Below, one piece after another: positions 1 through 12,210 of a stretch of 64,000 bases of DNA (positions within the stretch are counted from its first letter, which is position 1; every line of letters starts with the position of its first letter). The notes beneath the pieces are model-generated. The model made no database searches, had not been told where the DNA came from, and saw only the letters and a program-made list of their open reading frames with translations. This DNA comes from Antedon mediterranea (lineage: Eukaryota; Echinodermata; Crinoidea; Comatulida; Antedonidae), in contig NC_092675.1 of the NCBI RefSeq assembly GCF_964355755.1, positions 22,668,412 through 22,732,411 of the forward strand, in the 5' to 3' direction. Made by a program: the position numbers and the translations under genes.

Positions 1-1
1 A

Positions 2-53
2 ATTCTTGAGGAAGGTTTACATCCAGCTGTGGATGAACCAATGACGATATGTA
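2..53 (+). CDS. possible internal exon, 5' part outside window
   Basis: Unrecognised. From base 2 the plus strand reads about 17 codons, ILEEGLHPAVDEPMTICT, up to a possible donor CTG|GTAATC near base 53. Without splicing the frame stays open to TAA at 103-105. The residue mix looks protein-like and differs from the AT-rich sequence after it. The reverse strand of the same stretch is also open in one frame after a possible AG acceptor, so the strand is not certain. The exon would continue beyond the left edge, so neither its start nor its family can be judged. Confidence 0.3.
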
Positions 54-105
54 CTGGTAATCATATTTTCTGTAAAATTGCTGATACACGCCATCATTTT
101 ATTTA

Positions 106-1161
106 ACTAACTCATACATAATAATTATATAAAATAATAAATTTGTAAGTAGAGCATCAATCTGGAGGCCTAATAGTATAGTTAGTATACAAATAATGAA
201 TGTTTATGAGTGTAATGGTAAAAATAATGGCATAAGGGGAATGATGAAAGGTTATAATAGTCAACGAGGCAAAGCCGAGTTGATATATAACATTTCATCA
301 TTTCATCGTTTAATAGTGCGTACTATTGCACGCCATGTGATCCAAAATCAACCAATCAAATGACAGGAATTTATTTAGGTGTTATATAATATAATATATG
401 GCACATGGGCTTTACATCAGAATCTAAAAAAAATGGTGTGAACACACAACACACTCTCTGTTAATAATCACATCATTCCACAACATTGATTAAAAACTCA
501 GAAACAATTTTTTTTAGTAAAAATTTTACTACAACATGATTTTAATAAAAACATTCATAGGAATTGTTAGAAACAGGCCCCTAGCTTTAGTGTCAACTTG
601 TCAATCACAAGTCTATAGAGTTTTTCAAATACATGATGTGCATATCTTGACAAGGTAAAAAGGTAATATTGAAGAATCTAACACTTCATATATTTTAATT
701 AAGCAACAAAAAGACAGTTTCTAGAATCGAAAGTAGACCTGCTGTACTGCCTGAAGCTTGGTTCTTAATTGGAGGGTATACATGTAATGCAAGTGAGTTG
801 ACCAATCACAATCAGCAGTTTGGACAACCCATTGTGTTGTGATTGATCAAAATACAAGCAGGAAAAAGACAAAATCCTCCTCATAAATATGTTCATCAAT
901 TGTTTCAATCCAGAATTTAATTTCTGACAGTCAATTAGTCAAAAAGAAGCGACTTGTATTAAATTACAATCGATTTTGAGGTTATAAATATCAATTCCAT
1001 TCAGAATGAAAAAACATGTAGAAAATTAATCAATAAATACTAGTAACAATATTAATTAGTCAGAAAAATTATGCTAATTTATTCTAAATTTATTTTAATT
1101 GAGTCAATAAATATGTAAATCAAGAAATTTCATTTTACTAATGCATTTAAAGGTTAATTTA
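106..1161. other. non-coding stretch
   Basis: AT-rich sequence without a credible exon on either strand. The only recognisable content is a fragment of a dispersed GGTTC-type element at 754-850, listed separately. Confidence 0.6.
754..850 (+). mobile_element. truncated MITE, family A
   Basis: Begins AAGCTTGGTTC and contains GACCAATCACAA, CAGTTTGGACAA and TTGTGATTG in the same order as the copies at 11449-11571 and 18816-18963. All three are therefore one dispersed family. No matching right terminus is visible, so this copy is 3'-truncated or badly decayed. Confidence 0.5.
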
Positions 1162-1774
1162 GGGTACAGTACGTTCACACATACTGTGTAGCATATGCCT
1201 TTGAACTAGGTAGTGCCGTTAACTCCACTCACTACACGTCATCCAGGGTACAGTACGTTCACACATACTGTGTAGCATATGCCTTTGAACTAGGTAGTGC
1301 CGTTAACTCCACTCACTACACGTCATCCAGGGTACAGTACGTTCACACATACTGCGTAGCATATGCCTTTGAACTAGGTAGTGCCGTTAACTCCACTCAC
1401 TACACGTCATCCAGGGTACAGTACGTTCACACATACTGCGTAGCATATGCCTTTAAACTAGGCAGTGCCGTTAACTACGTGTTCACACCTACTGCGTAGC
1501 ATATGCCTTTGAACTAGGCAGTGCCGTTAACTCCACTCACTACACGTCATCCAGGGTACAGTACGTTCACACATACTGCGTAGCATATGCCTTTAAACTA
1601 GGCAGTGCCGTTAACTACGTTCACACCTACTGCGTAGCATATGCCTTTGAACTAGGCAGTGCCGTTAACTCCACTCACTACACGTCATCCAGGGTACAGT
1701 ACGTTCACACATACTGCGTAGCATAGGCCTTTAAACTAGGCAGTGCCGTTAACTCCACTCACTACACGTCATCC
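1162..1774. repeat. 84-bp tandem satellite with dimeric higher-order form
   Basis: The unit starts GGGTACAGTACGTTCACACA and ends CACTACACGTCATCCA. Full 84-bp copies begin at 1162, 1246 and 1330. From 1414 the array changes to a dimer: one unit loses about 30 bp between CCGTTAACT and the next ACG(T)TCACAC, and is followed by a nearly full unit. Dimers begin at 1414 and 1554 and a last monomer at 1692, giving a higher-order period of 138-140 bp. Early copies carry ACTGTGTAG and TAGGTAG; later ones carry ACTGCGTAG and TAGGCAG. No open frame runs through the array. Confidence 0.97.
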
Positions 1775-3859
1775 TTGGCGTTATGTATGACAGCTACATA
1801 ACCCCATCTTAACTAACACCAACAATGCTTGAATAATTTTGCCATTATTTCAAAATATTTATCAATTATTTCTGTTTTTAATGTAACAGTATTGGAAATT
1901 TGATCTGATAAAACAAGCTATAGCTTCTATCTGCTCTTCGATCTGAAAGTGCATAAATTGTATAGGGTGAATAAAAGTAGCTTTCAGGAAAGAATTTAAC
2001 TTGGAAAATCAAGTGCAGACAATCATCATGGCTGTATTTCAAGAAATGGCCAAAAAAAACAAACTAACCATCACAACAGTCTAAAATCTAAAATATGTAC
2101 TAAAAATGTCTAAATTCTCCACTTCTTCCTATTTCACGCAATCATACACACATGGTATCAAAATGATCGCAATGTTAGGGAAACCATCGCACTGATAAAC
2201 ATTTTTGTATACTGTATTAGCGCAAATGTGTCCTTTTATTTTTTAAGCTACAAATGAAGCAATTAGCAAATAACTTGATTGTATCTTGTATTACTACAAA
2301 CTATTTGCACAATTACCTATTATCTTCTTTAGTGCAATGTGCTTTATCCTTGCACACTGCATATGCCTATTAATAAAAGATGACCTTACAGTTAATTCAG
2401 ATGGTATTATAGAATTTTGTATATTTCTACCTGCAAACTTTTCAAATTGGTTCAAGTGCTTTGATACAATATGGTTTGTAGAAAAGGTGTAAACCAGCAA
2501 TAGAAAAACAATGTTACATAGTACAAAAACAACTGAAAAGTGTTACTCCCGAATTTCTATAAAATTTCAAAATAAACAAGAAATATTTCTTACAAAAAAA
2601 AACGACGTTCGACTTTTTGACGTAACAGTTTAATTTTTTTGTTTTCATTTCTTCATTAAATGATGCTTTTTTTTATTGATATTCTATTTAATAATAATGA
2701 TGATTTATTATGATAATTATCAATTCTTTTTGTTTAACAATCTGTATTAAACATTTTGTTTAATGTAAAAGTCGGATAAACACCATTCGCCAACTATTTA
2801 CCATAGTGAAAGGATTTGACCATTATTCAATGCTAAATGCCGACGACGACGCTGACAGCCAAAACAAAAACATTGTTTATTTACAGACTACTGTCTGCAT
2901 ACATCTCATACTTTCTTCTCCCCGACATGCGTTGGGGTTTGAGCATGCCTAGTCCAAGTTCACAAATCCCCATTTTTCAGCCTTAGTAATAATAGTATAC
3001 TAAAGCTTCTGCTTGATACTTTCTCCCAATACTTCTGTCCCTCTAAAGGCGCAGCATGAAAAAAACACCTTAAAACACATGTGAATAAACCTACTGCACA
3101 TTACAATGTCCCATAATCATTTAATATAACAATTTAATCCTATATTTTTTGTGCGCGTTAGTATTTAGGCTCACGTTGGCCATTCTCCAAGCTGCCAGGC
3201 AGTTACACTAGCAGCATTTCAACAGGGAAAAAAGTTTAGAGAAGAGCTATATAATTATAATATAAAGGTTTCAATTTATTTTAAAAAAAGATTATTTTTA
3301 TGAATCACAACTACTGATAAAGTATACAAAAAAATCAAAATATTTAATGTACTAATATATCAAACCACAAAGAGATTTAAAAGGTAAATGTCAAAGATTC
3401 GCACATTCTTATTAATAATACGTTAATAGCTATGTGAATCCATGATAAGTATCTCAAGATAATTGTCTGTTTCATTCATAAACCATCAATTTTTACTTTA
3501 TAATATGCTCACATACCTATCTTTTCTACTCTCATTCTTCGTTCAGGTTTTTTTTCAATTTTTCTAATGCTTAAATTCATAATCTTTAAAATAATAATTT
3601 TTTTTTTAATTGGTTCAGTCTGAAAATATCTTTTTTTCAAACAATCATATTATTAATCAAAATATTTTAAGAAATGAAATGAACATGTGAAAGCGTATTA
3701 CATAGATGTAGAATCTCGGAAACAAGTGAGTAATCTTTACAGGCCTCAGTGAGATTTGTTAAAATTACATTGTATGATGATTTTGTTTAATAAAAAAGTT
3801 TACTACACTGAACGGGGTGGGTAATTAGGGGTGTAAATTAGGGATGTTAAACCAGGGGC
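1775..3859. other. non-coding stretch
   Basis: AT-rich sequence with poly-A/T runs. A 200-base stretch near 2290-2500 is open on both strands but has no convincing splice sites. A CGACGACGACG run lies at 2840-2850. No gene is supported. Confidence 0.5.
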
Positions 3860-4318
3860 CTTCGTCCTATTTCTTAATGCCACTGGGTGCATGACTAAAA
3901 TATGCACCACTCGTTGCTAAAGTCCAGAAACTTCAAAATAGAGCTAAAAGAGTTATCTTGAAAGTTCACCCTCATACCCCATCCCACCTTATTGATAACA
4001 CCATTTCTATCTCATCCGTTTCTCAACGTTATCAGTTTCAACTTGGTTGTCTCGCCTATCGGGCTTCCATCAATACCGTTCCGGATTACATCAGTCGCAT
4101 GTTAACCAGGACTCAGCCTGGAGGTCGACCTACTACCAGATCCATCTCTAATTGTAATTATATTATTCCTCGACCTTCTTTAGAGATTTTTAAACAATGT
4201 TTCAGTTATAAAGCGCCTATGTATTTTAATATGATTCCTAAAATCATTCGACAATCTGAAAATGTTATTTCCTTTAAACGTGAACTTAAACAATTTATTT
4301 CCAGTTTATTGTTCGTAC

Positions 4319-4349
<31 letters not shown>

Positions 4350-4562
4350 TTTTATCTGTCAACGATTTTAACTTTTATATGAATTTTATATAATCATTGT
4401 AAATTTTTAAGCCTTTAATATATTTTATGTCATTTGAATATTTAATATTTTATGTGTTGTACTGTATGTTTGTTTTATCGAGGGCCCTGAATGATCAGTT
4501 CTATTAGGAACTGGATAGGCTACCCTCAGTAAATATGGTAATAAATAAATAAATAAATAAAT
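3860..4562 (+). mobile_element. 5'-truncated LINE, reverse transcriptase C-terminus and 3' UTR
   Basis: Non-LTR retrotransposon remnant. From 3901 the frame reads YAPLVAKVQKLQNRAKRVIL and runs to a stop at 4369-4371. This matches the region after the reverse transcriptase catalytic core in LINE ORF2 proteins: LQNRAxR, then a TPSHLI-type stretch, then a short conserved C-terminal block. A weakly related upstream stretch is broken by a TGA at 3892 and a one-base shift. The catalytic core is absent, so the copy is dead. The insert carries a (TA)n run at 4322-4350 and ends in an (AAAT)n-like tail at 4540-4562, typical of a LINE 3' end. It was inserted in the plus direction. The exact family is not resolved. 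Confidence 0.85.
4322..4350. repeat. (TA)n microsatellite
   Basis: Uninterrupted TA dinucleotides, about 14 copies, inside the 3' part of the LINE fragment. They are translated as alternating Tyr and Ile at the end of its open frame. Confidence 0.95.
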
Positions 4563-5485
4563 GCATATGAGTTTCAAACTGGCATATCTGCTATTTCATA
4601 TTGAATGGAATGTTACTCCATGGTTTTACCATGTACAGTTATCTTTGATATTAATTATAATCTTTGAGATGATAAGTAATTTTGAAATATTCAGTGCTCA
4701 ATCATTAAATAAACTTTAGTTATTTGTCTAGCATAGATACCTAAAAATATTGGGATAGATAGTGCAAATAGAAATACAAATATCCTGTTAAGGCCCATTT
4801 ATACTAGGACGACAACAATTGATGATAAGTTTTCATCATAGAACTGTAGGAACCATTCTGTCTTTGTCCATTTAGAAGATGATGATAATTATGAGCAATA
4901 TTGTGAAGAATACTGTACAATGATTTTATTCTTCTATGATTATACCATAATTTGATGGATTTTTGATAAAATTATTTTATCAAGGACATCATAAATAGTA
5001 TACGGTACTACAGTATAGTAGTAGGATAAACAACTTTTCTAATTTCTTTGGTTTCATATTTTAATCTATTTATTGTCTGAATAAATACAGTACTTAGTAC
5101 TTTAAAATTTAAACTGACAATGGTATACTACATTCATAAAAAAAAAATTAATTATGAGAATATAATTTCCCAAATTCAAGTAATGAAAGTTTAAACTGGT
5201 GATAAATAAACCTATATACAAAGTAGGTAATGTTTCAGGTTTTTTTTTACATTGATGGATATTTTTTAAGTTAATTAAGTTGTGTTTTAAAAGGCATGTA
5301 TAAAAACAAAAGTATGGTCGCTTGTTTATCGTTGCATGCTTCCTGATCTGATATCTATTAATTAGAGTTAAATGGTTTCAAATTCTCATTTTAAAATATT
5401 TTAATATTTAATTTGAAGATACAATCTAGAAAACAAACATGTCCTTTAGCATACACACTAATAAAAAAAAAAGATAATCACTCAC
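4563..5485. other. non-coding stretch with possible MITE end
   Basis: AT-rich. At 4790 TTAAGGCCCATTTATACTAGG resembles other inverted-repeat element ends in this window (15884, 41785), but no matching right end was found. Nothing else is recognisable. Confidence 0.4.
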
Positions 5486-5556
5486 CTAAAATCAACATTT
5501 GCGAGTGTAACCCTTCGGGGACGAACAGTGCGATGAAATCTTACTGGTATCATCAT
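5486..5556 (-). CDS. candidate first coding exon
   Basis: On the minus strand an ATG at 5556 (second ATG at 5553) opens 23 codons reading MMIPVRFHRTVRPRRVTL and onward to NVDF. They end at a near-perfect donor, TTTTAG|GTGAGT (GT at 5485-5484), in phase 2. The stretch is arginine-rich and richer in GC than its surroundings. The protein would be basic at its N-terminus. No downstream exon with a matching phase could be assigned with confidence, so the gene product is unknown. The exon may also extend upstream of the ATG. Evidence rests on the donor and composition alone. Confidence 0.4.
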
Positions 5557-7380
5557 GAATAAATCCAACAAATTAAAACAGGTGATATTGTGACATAAAT
5601 TTCAAATAAATGCAATCGAACAATTTCCTACGGACTGTTTTTAATCCATGTATTTACCAGCTTGCATACGACAGCTTTCCACATCCAATCAAATAATCAG
5701 ACATAAATAACTTGTTTTCGTTGTCCATTGATAAAATAACCATTTATACTACTGTAATACCTCCACAGAACATGTTGTTTTAAATAATACTGACGATATT
5801 GAAATAAAATAAAAACAAAATATTTTTGTTTACATAGGTTCTATTCGCATACAAATCTGAGATACAGGTAAACTTGTTTGCGCTTTGAAATAATCCTGTT
5901 AAAGCGTTGACAAGTTGAGATTGAAGCCTGCTAAGGAGTCTGTTGCTATTATCTTGCAAATTACAAAACACAAACACATTGATTATATTTTCACTTAGGA
6001 ATGACACTCACATATTGTTTAATGTAAATTCAAGATGTTCCAATTGAAAGAATTCATTGAACATATCCTACGAAGGTCACAAAGTACCTACAGTTGAGTG
6101 CTACAAGTAAACTGCAAGAGATCTCAAATACAATTATATAGTGACGAAACACGCTTCAACAAGCACACTACTTTAGGAAGATGCACACTGTTCTGTAGTC
6201 ACCTTGCTTATCTATTACAATCTAGACTATAGTAGTTTTAATAACAGCTCATTTGCATCACAACAATAATAGAGACACATAATGGATGCTTTTAAACGTC
6301 AAGCTATGATGAATACATAATATACAGATAGATAATTCGCTATTAAAATACATGTGACAGTTTCCACACTTGTTTGGTGAAACAACCAATGCTGATCAGA
6401 AGGCTCAAAGTGTTTTCCTTTAGTTTGACAATGACAAAATGATATACAGTACTCAATTTATTATCACTATAATTTTCCTGTAAAACAGACCGGTAAAATA
6501 GTATGCAAAGTTCTTGGACAGAGTTTTCAACTTAAAATTCCAAAGAAATTGTTGTATTGTAAGCCAGTGACGAGCCTCTCCTTATGAATGCATTCCTTAG
6601 GTACTGTGCCAGGTGACAAAATTCACTGACCTTAAAGTATACCAGTGAAGTGAAGTAAAAAATATGACCTGCATAAACTACTTTGGCAAATTAAAATAAA
6701 ATAATAATAAAAGAACATCCTAGATAATACAGGTTTTTAAAAAATATCTGATAAGTGAAACTGGAGTGATAATGAAATCCAAACAATACAAAAAATGTAA
6801 AAAAATAAGTGTAATATATTGATGACAAATTTTCAGAATTTTGGAAATTAAATAATATTGTATTTTGGTTATTCTCAAATTCTAATTAAGTCATGGAGAA
6901 CTTTACTATCAGATTGTTGTACAAAATAAATTAATAAAAATGGTAATCAGTTTCTAAATTATTATTAATACACCTGACCTTTCTGGTTATTTAAAATATT
7001 ACAATTATTTTAATAAATTTGATACTGACAATTATCAGTTTTATAAAATCTGCAAGGTCAACAGAAGAAATTTCCTTACCTTGTGAACAATAAGTTATCA
7101 AAATAATATCAAACAAAATTGACATCAACAACTCCTAGGCAATAGATTATTTTTACAACTAAAGAACATCAACCGTGGCTTTGCTATATTACGAGAAAAC
7201 AACACAGGCAAAGAGGCTATAAAGAACTTCAGCATACAATAAACCAATGATCAAGTATGTGATTGTAATTATCCATGTACTTCAAGTTCAACAATAATAA
7301 AAATATCAAGATGTAACTTCCATCAAATCATGTTAGTCCGCTGTTTTTTTTAAGTAAATGAAAACTGATAATGAGCCAAC
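5557..7380. other. non-coding stretch
   Basis: AT-rich. A minus-strand open frame at 5780-6007 contains a plausible 30-residue stretch but has a weak donor and is not called. No repeats or RNA genes are recognised. Confidence 0.45.
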
Positions 7381-7563
7381 ATGGCAGATGTCGGTGGTAG
7401 GCCGGTTCAACTTGATTTGAGTAGTCTGGGAAAGTATTGTGTCGTGCAAAGAAAGGACACCAACACTAACCTGCTGGCCTGCTACATATTCGGAGGACTT
7501 TGTAGGGATGCTGTGTTGCTAAGCAACCGCCTATTGACTCATGTGTGTTATAAGATAGTTTAG
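7381..7563 (+). CDS. candidate small ORF or first exon
   Basis: An ATG in good context (CCAACATGGCAG) opens 60 codons to a TAG at 7561-7563, starting MADVGGRPVQLDLSSLGKYC. Base composition across 7381-7500 is more balanced than the flanks, which favours a transcribed or conserved element. A donor-like GTAGGC at 7398 and GTAGGG at 7502 could shorten it as a first exon. No domain is recognised and no signal peptide or membrane segment is evident. The RFX-type palindrome at 7515-7527 lies inside the frame, so the sequence may instead be promoter DNA. Confidence 0.3.
   Translation: MADVGGRPVQLDLSSLGKYCVVQRKDTNTNLLACYIFGGLCRDAVLLSNRLLTHVCYKIV
7515..7527. promoter_or_regulatory. RFX-type X-box palindrome
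   Basis: GTTGCTAAGCAAC is a perfect 6-1-6 palindrome. It fits the X-box consensus (two RFX half-sites with a short spacer) known upstream of ciliary genes. It is a sequence match only. No ciliary gene is identified nearby, though the candidate ORF at 7381 overlaps it. Confidence 0.45.
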
Positions 7564-7796
7564 CTAGAGACACACAGCTCTTTGGTGTCGCCTTACACTT
7601 GTGTGTGTTGCCCAAAAATGTATAATACAGCTCACAAGATTCAATGCAAAGTCCTACACAATCAACACTACATTTCTATCAAATAACTATAAAAAAATAT
7701 AAGGAAAACACTTTATAATTTATTCACACTGACACAAAAATCAAATAATTAATATATTAAAAGTGATCGAGTGATGAAATCGTGGTAACATTAATT

Positions 7797-8160
7797 AATT
7801 CCCTAGGTTATGGGAAGAGTTACCGGAAATGATTAAAATTTCTTTAATTTTAGACAGTTTTCCAACATTTTTAAATTATTATATTGACTTTGTTGAATCG
7901 ACTATAAGTATTTTATCCTTTTGTTTTATATTGACACTGTTGATTCGTCTATTTGTATTTTTTCTTGAATCCTTTATTTATTTTTTTTAATTTGTATATA
8001 AATATAGTTTATTATATATCATTGTTGTTACTTTGGGAGTACGGAACCTGAACTCTTGTTATAGTGATTAGGTTCACTTTTAGGTTCCTGCCTACTCCCT
8101 TAGTTTCTGTGTTTTTGTATGTTTGTAACTGGTTTTTGGCAATAAATAATAATAACAAAA
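7797..8160 (+). mobile_element. LINE 3' end, extreme C-terminus and 3' UTR
   Basis: The plus strand from about 7804 reads RLWEELPEMIKISLILDSFP, the LWNxLPxxI...SLxxFK-like block that closes many LINE ORF2 proteins. It is followed by roughly 250 bp of 3' UTR. The insert ends at AATAAATAATAATAAC (about 8141-8156) and an A-rich tail. All upstream coding sequence is missing, so this is a heavily 5'-truncated copy. Confidence 0.6.
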
Positions 8161-10669
8161 AAAACAAGAAAACATAAAGTAAATTTTCACACCACCTCTA
8201 TTGAACCATTTACATTTCAAATTAAAATTCGGTCAGAATAACAATTTTGACATTCTACATTACATGACATGACATCTAACCAGCACAATCTTTTCAAGAA
8301 AATAATCCGTACTAAAAATGCAATGATGATGTAAAAGCCTATACTATACCATACAAACAAGTATAGAATATTATTCATGTTAATTTCACCGAATGCTTGA
8401 ACCTTGTTATCATTATACTCACAGTTTTATTAAGTTTTCATTTTGAATTAATTGCAAAATGGCTGGAGAGCTACAATCTTAAATGTGGTAATCTATAAAG
8501 AAGCTACAATTTGTTATGTTATTTTTTTTTAATACAGTACTACCTGTTTTTCTATAAAGTGGCATTACAGATTATTTTTTTCAATATAAAACCTGTTTAT
8601 CATGTATTTCTTGGTTGTAGGTGGTTGGTTGTGATAATAGTAAAATGTCTGCACTATTTATTAAAAAAAAATTTATATCTCATCTCATTTATCATCGCAT
8701 GTTTCATATTTCATCTGCAGGCAAGTCACAGCTCATTAATAATAATATACAGATTTGCTATTAAATACAAACAATTTTTTATGAAAACTACGGAAATTAA
8801 TTATAGCATGTTAAGAATTGCTTAAAGCGATATATATGTTTAGTGAAAATTTAAAAAAAATGACAAACTAAGAAATTAAAAACATGTCTTTGTATGTATT
8901 TCATTAACACATTATAAATATTTGATAAGCAAATATGTTTTGTACTATAGTAATATTTTATTTTATTTGAGATACTGCACTTACATATTAAATATGTGTC
9001 ATAGTAAAATTAATATGAGTTCGTGATATTTTATTAACAGTGAAAAAGTTAATGAGACATTAGGTATAATATTAATATAAATTCCTTGGTTAATATGACT
9101 CGATTGCATTATGTAAATATTGTGAGATGTAATGATCTTACTGAGGTTGATTTTCATAGCCTTTTGATCGTATGTAACATGTACAGAATGTGGTCAGGTG
9201 TATTTCTTCATTTCCATGGAAACTAATTTCAGAGTACGTAGAGCAGTTTCCTAATGTACCGTACACACAAACTCCTAGAACGTTGTTATAACATATATCA
9301 TGAATTTATTTTCATTGCAGAGATTAAAATCACTGCTATTGAAAGACAAATATTTTCAACTGTAAGAGGTAAAAAAAGGTTCAAAATAACAAAAGTATAT
9401 CTTAAACTTTAAAATAAATAAATAATAAAATATCGCCGACTAGACCATACCATACTGTAAAAAATTCAGGCATAATGTAGTTGAAGATCGATGACTCACA
9501 GAGAGGCCATTTTTCTACTTAATATTTCTTAATCGTTGCAAAAATGATCTACTGTAAGTGATGATATGAGAAAGATTCTATTAGTTAGAGTATATGAATT
9601 TACTTTAACTATTTTTATCAGTAAAAAAATAATTACTATTCCATTTTTAAGTTGTCGCCAAGATCCGAGGTATGTAAACATTATTAAATAAATCAAATCC
9701 TGGTCATAAAAATAATACTATTTAAAATTTTTATTTGGTAATTACATTGTAGGATGATGAAATCTGTAAAATTCCTGTTTCCTCAAGAACTGTAAGTCAA
9801 TCAATTAGGTTTTAATGACGATTAATTGAGGTATAGTCAACAATTTAATTTGATTAAAATTAAGTGCCATCAAAATAAACAATTCACGCCTGGATTACAT
9901 GATTGTATCAATTTAACAGTAAACATTGTCAGTGTGTTAAGTCAATCATTGGTGCAGAGGATAGTTAATGTTTCTGCTACATCAAAGTAAGTGATCAGTG
10001 CTGCCAAGATTTGCACGACAGAAGGGCCATATGCCCTGATGGGGCTGTGCATGCAAAGTATCTAATGACCTGGGGGGTTACAAAAGTCCCCCAAAAGCTT
10101 GGAAAGAAAATATAAATTAGAAAACTAAATGTGTTTTTTAACAGCCTTTTCATACCCAGCAGTATGTCATCACTAAATGCTTACAGTTTGCTTGTGAAAA
10201 AAATATGTGCATCATTTTTTTTTAATGAAACCAGTTCTAAATTAGTTTATAATGGATAAAAACCAGCAGATGTTTTTCATTTCATTTAAATTTAGTTCAA
10301 CATCTAATATCAGTTGAAAGTAATTAAGAGACAATATAAAATGATAAGAATAGAAAATGAAATACATTTGAAAAATCTTTGTCATAAAAAGCAATGAATA
10401 TAGTATTGAATATACAGTAGTACGTCATATGTACATATATAAATTAATAATCAGAATTCAGAATCCATAAATCATATCACGAAGCTACTCAGTAAATCAA
10501 GAAGAACTTCATTTTATATCATCTTTTATTTATGCTTTCAAAACCACAATACACGTAAAGATGGTACAAACAGAAAAACAAGGCAAAGGGTATGTTCAGA
10601 TACATGGACTTATTGCAAGCAAGGTTGTCTTATAATTAACAGACTTGATTAACGCGTTTTATACAAACT
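8161..10669. other. non-coding stretch
   Basis: Very AT-rich. A plus-strand open frame at 8511-8825 is hydrophobic, low in complexity and without splice support. At 10070-10090 GGGGGGTTACAAAAGTCCCCC is a small imperfect hairpin. No gene is supported. Confidence 0.5.
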
Positions 10670-10914
10670 GAACATCTGGTATGCAAGAGCAAGGGCCTGT
10701 TCAGACCTACGGCTTTCATATTGTACGCGACGAACAACTCCATAGATCTGAACCAGGAAAAGATTAGTGGAAGCCACCTCGTACAACACGGATCTTTCGT
10801 TCATCACAACAGCTCAAGGTACAAGATTAGTGAACACCGCATACAATACGAAAGTCATGCATAAACTATTTTGACCTCTAACCAATCATATTTACTCCTG
10901 CGTACCAGATGTTC
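10670..10914. mobile_element. inverted-repeat element (MITE-like)
   Basis: Outer arms pair GAACATCTGGTATGC at 10670 with GCGTACCAGATGTTC ending at 10914. Inner arms pair CTTTCATATTGTACGCG near 10724 with CGCATACAATACGAAAG near 10840. The whole 245-bp segment is thus an imperfect palindrome. No coding capacity and no clear target duplication were seen. Confidence 0.55.
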
Positions 10915-11448
10915 GCCCAAATCGGTGACAAACATGTGAGAGGTGACAAACATGGTTGTGAGGGTACAGTAGATTATGACATCTTTAATTATTAGTTTTC
11001 ATAAAACACAGTGCCTCGTTTTTAAAAAGGCATATAAGTTTGTGTCTATGTCATCAAATCCAAGAAAAGAGTTCAACCAATGACTACAAAGTGATTTCAT
11101 TTCATAGTATCTACAAAAATACAGAAGGTCAAAAGATACAATGAAAGCTATTATTTCAAAATTTAACAAGGAAAAGCTTTTACGTTATTAATTATTTAAA
11201 AAAAAATTGGCAAATATAGTAATTAATTTGTCCTTATGTACATTTTCTATCTCTAATGGCAGGGACAATGAATAGCAAATTACACAGTATAAAGTAACTT
11301 GTACAGAATACATGAAATCTACTTTTGCTTAATTAGTGCAATTTTACTTTAATATGACTAAATGGCTTAAAACCATTTATCAAGTCTTGTCTACATTTTC
11401 ATTAAAATCTTTCTTTTACTTTCTGTAAATGTAAAGGTCAGCAATTTA

Positions 11449-11571
11449 AGCTTGGTTCCCACTTGGACGCAAAAGAGGACATACTTGTAGGCACAACGCA
11501 CGTGAGTGGGCCAATCACAAGACACAGTTTGGACAATCTATCAGGTCGTGATTGGTTAAATTACTGATACT
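11449..11571 (+). mobile_element. MITE family A copy
   Basis: Starts AAGCTTGGTTCCCACTTGGA and carries CCAATCACAAGACACAGTTT and GTCGTGATTGGTT, the same blocks in the same order as at 754 and 18816. The right end is missing; a different element begins at 11581. Confidence 0.6.
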
Positions 11572-11584
11572 GATATTAAATTAA

Positions 11585-12210
11585 AGACCCCTTCCCTGCA
11601 ATTTTGGACGTTTTTTGGAAAATAATACATATATATCACTTTAAAAACATTAAACCATGTCATTCCTTGTCTTAAATGTACGTTTTATGGTAAATTATGA
11701 TAAAAAGTGAGAAACAATGCACTACCTAAGTAGCTCGCGGCGATCGACCTCTTGTGGACGGTCATAGGCCTAGCCTGCCTAGGCTTAGTTTTGTAGGCCT
11801 AGCTGGTAAACATCGGTAACGTGCGAACATCGTACGCTAGCTATATACCTAGCCTGACGTTGTATAGTTGCTGCATTAATTGTCTTTCTATTTTTGCCAG
11901 ACTCCGTTGATACAAATTGGGGAAAACCCGGTATTTTCGCTGAAAAGTTAGGAGTCTTCCATTTGTTTTGGCCTCACGATTGATCGAAAAGTGGGCGAAT
12001 TACAGGTGAAAAACAAAAATATCAATCCGCGCGCAATGCATTTTGGGATTTATAGCGGGCCGCTATAATCATTAAAATCGACTTATTTTTCACATTTTTA
12101 ACCGTTTAAAGACGAAAAAAGTTATCGCAATAGGACCATATAGTATTATTTTTACATTAAATATAGTTTGTGATCTTAAATTAGATCTAAAAAACGTAGG
12201 GAATGGGGCT
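11585..12210. mobile_element. TTAA-flanked MITE
   Basis: The left end reads AGACCCCTTCCCT and, on the reverse strand, the right end reads AGCCCCATTCCCT. A second matching block, ACGTTTTTT, lies about 10 bp further in on the left. Both ends are directly followed by TTAA (11581-11584 and 12211-12214), a 4-bp target duplication as made by piggyBac-type transposases. The 626-bp interior is GC-richer than its flanks (CGCGGCGATCGACC, GCGCGCAATGCATT) and has no transposase frame, so the element would depend on an enzyme from elsewhere. Assignment to piggyBac is inferred from the TTAA alone. Confidence 0.75.

Noticed and set aside
5780-6007. Minus-strand exon containing LLSRLQSQLVNALTGLFQ
   Set aside because: The composition looks coding, but the possible donor (CCT|GTATCT) is weak and no phase-matched partner was found.
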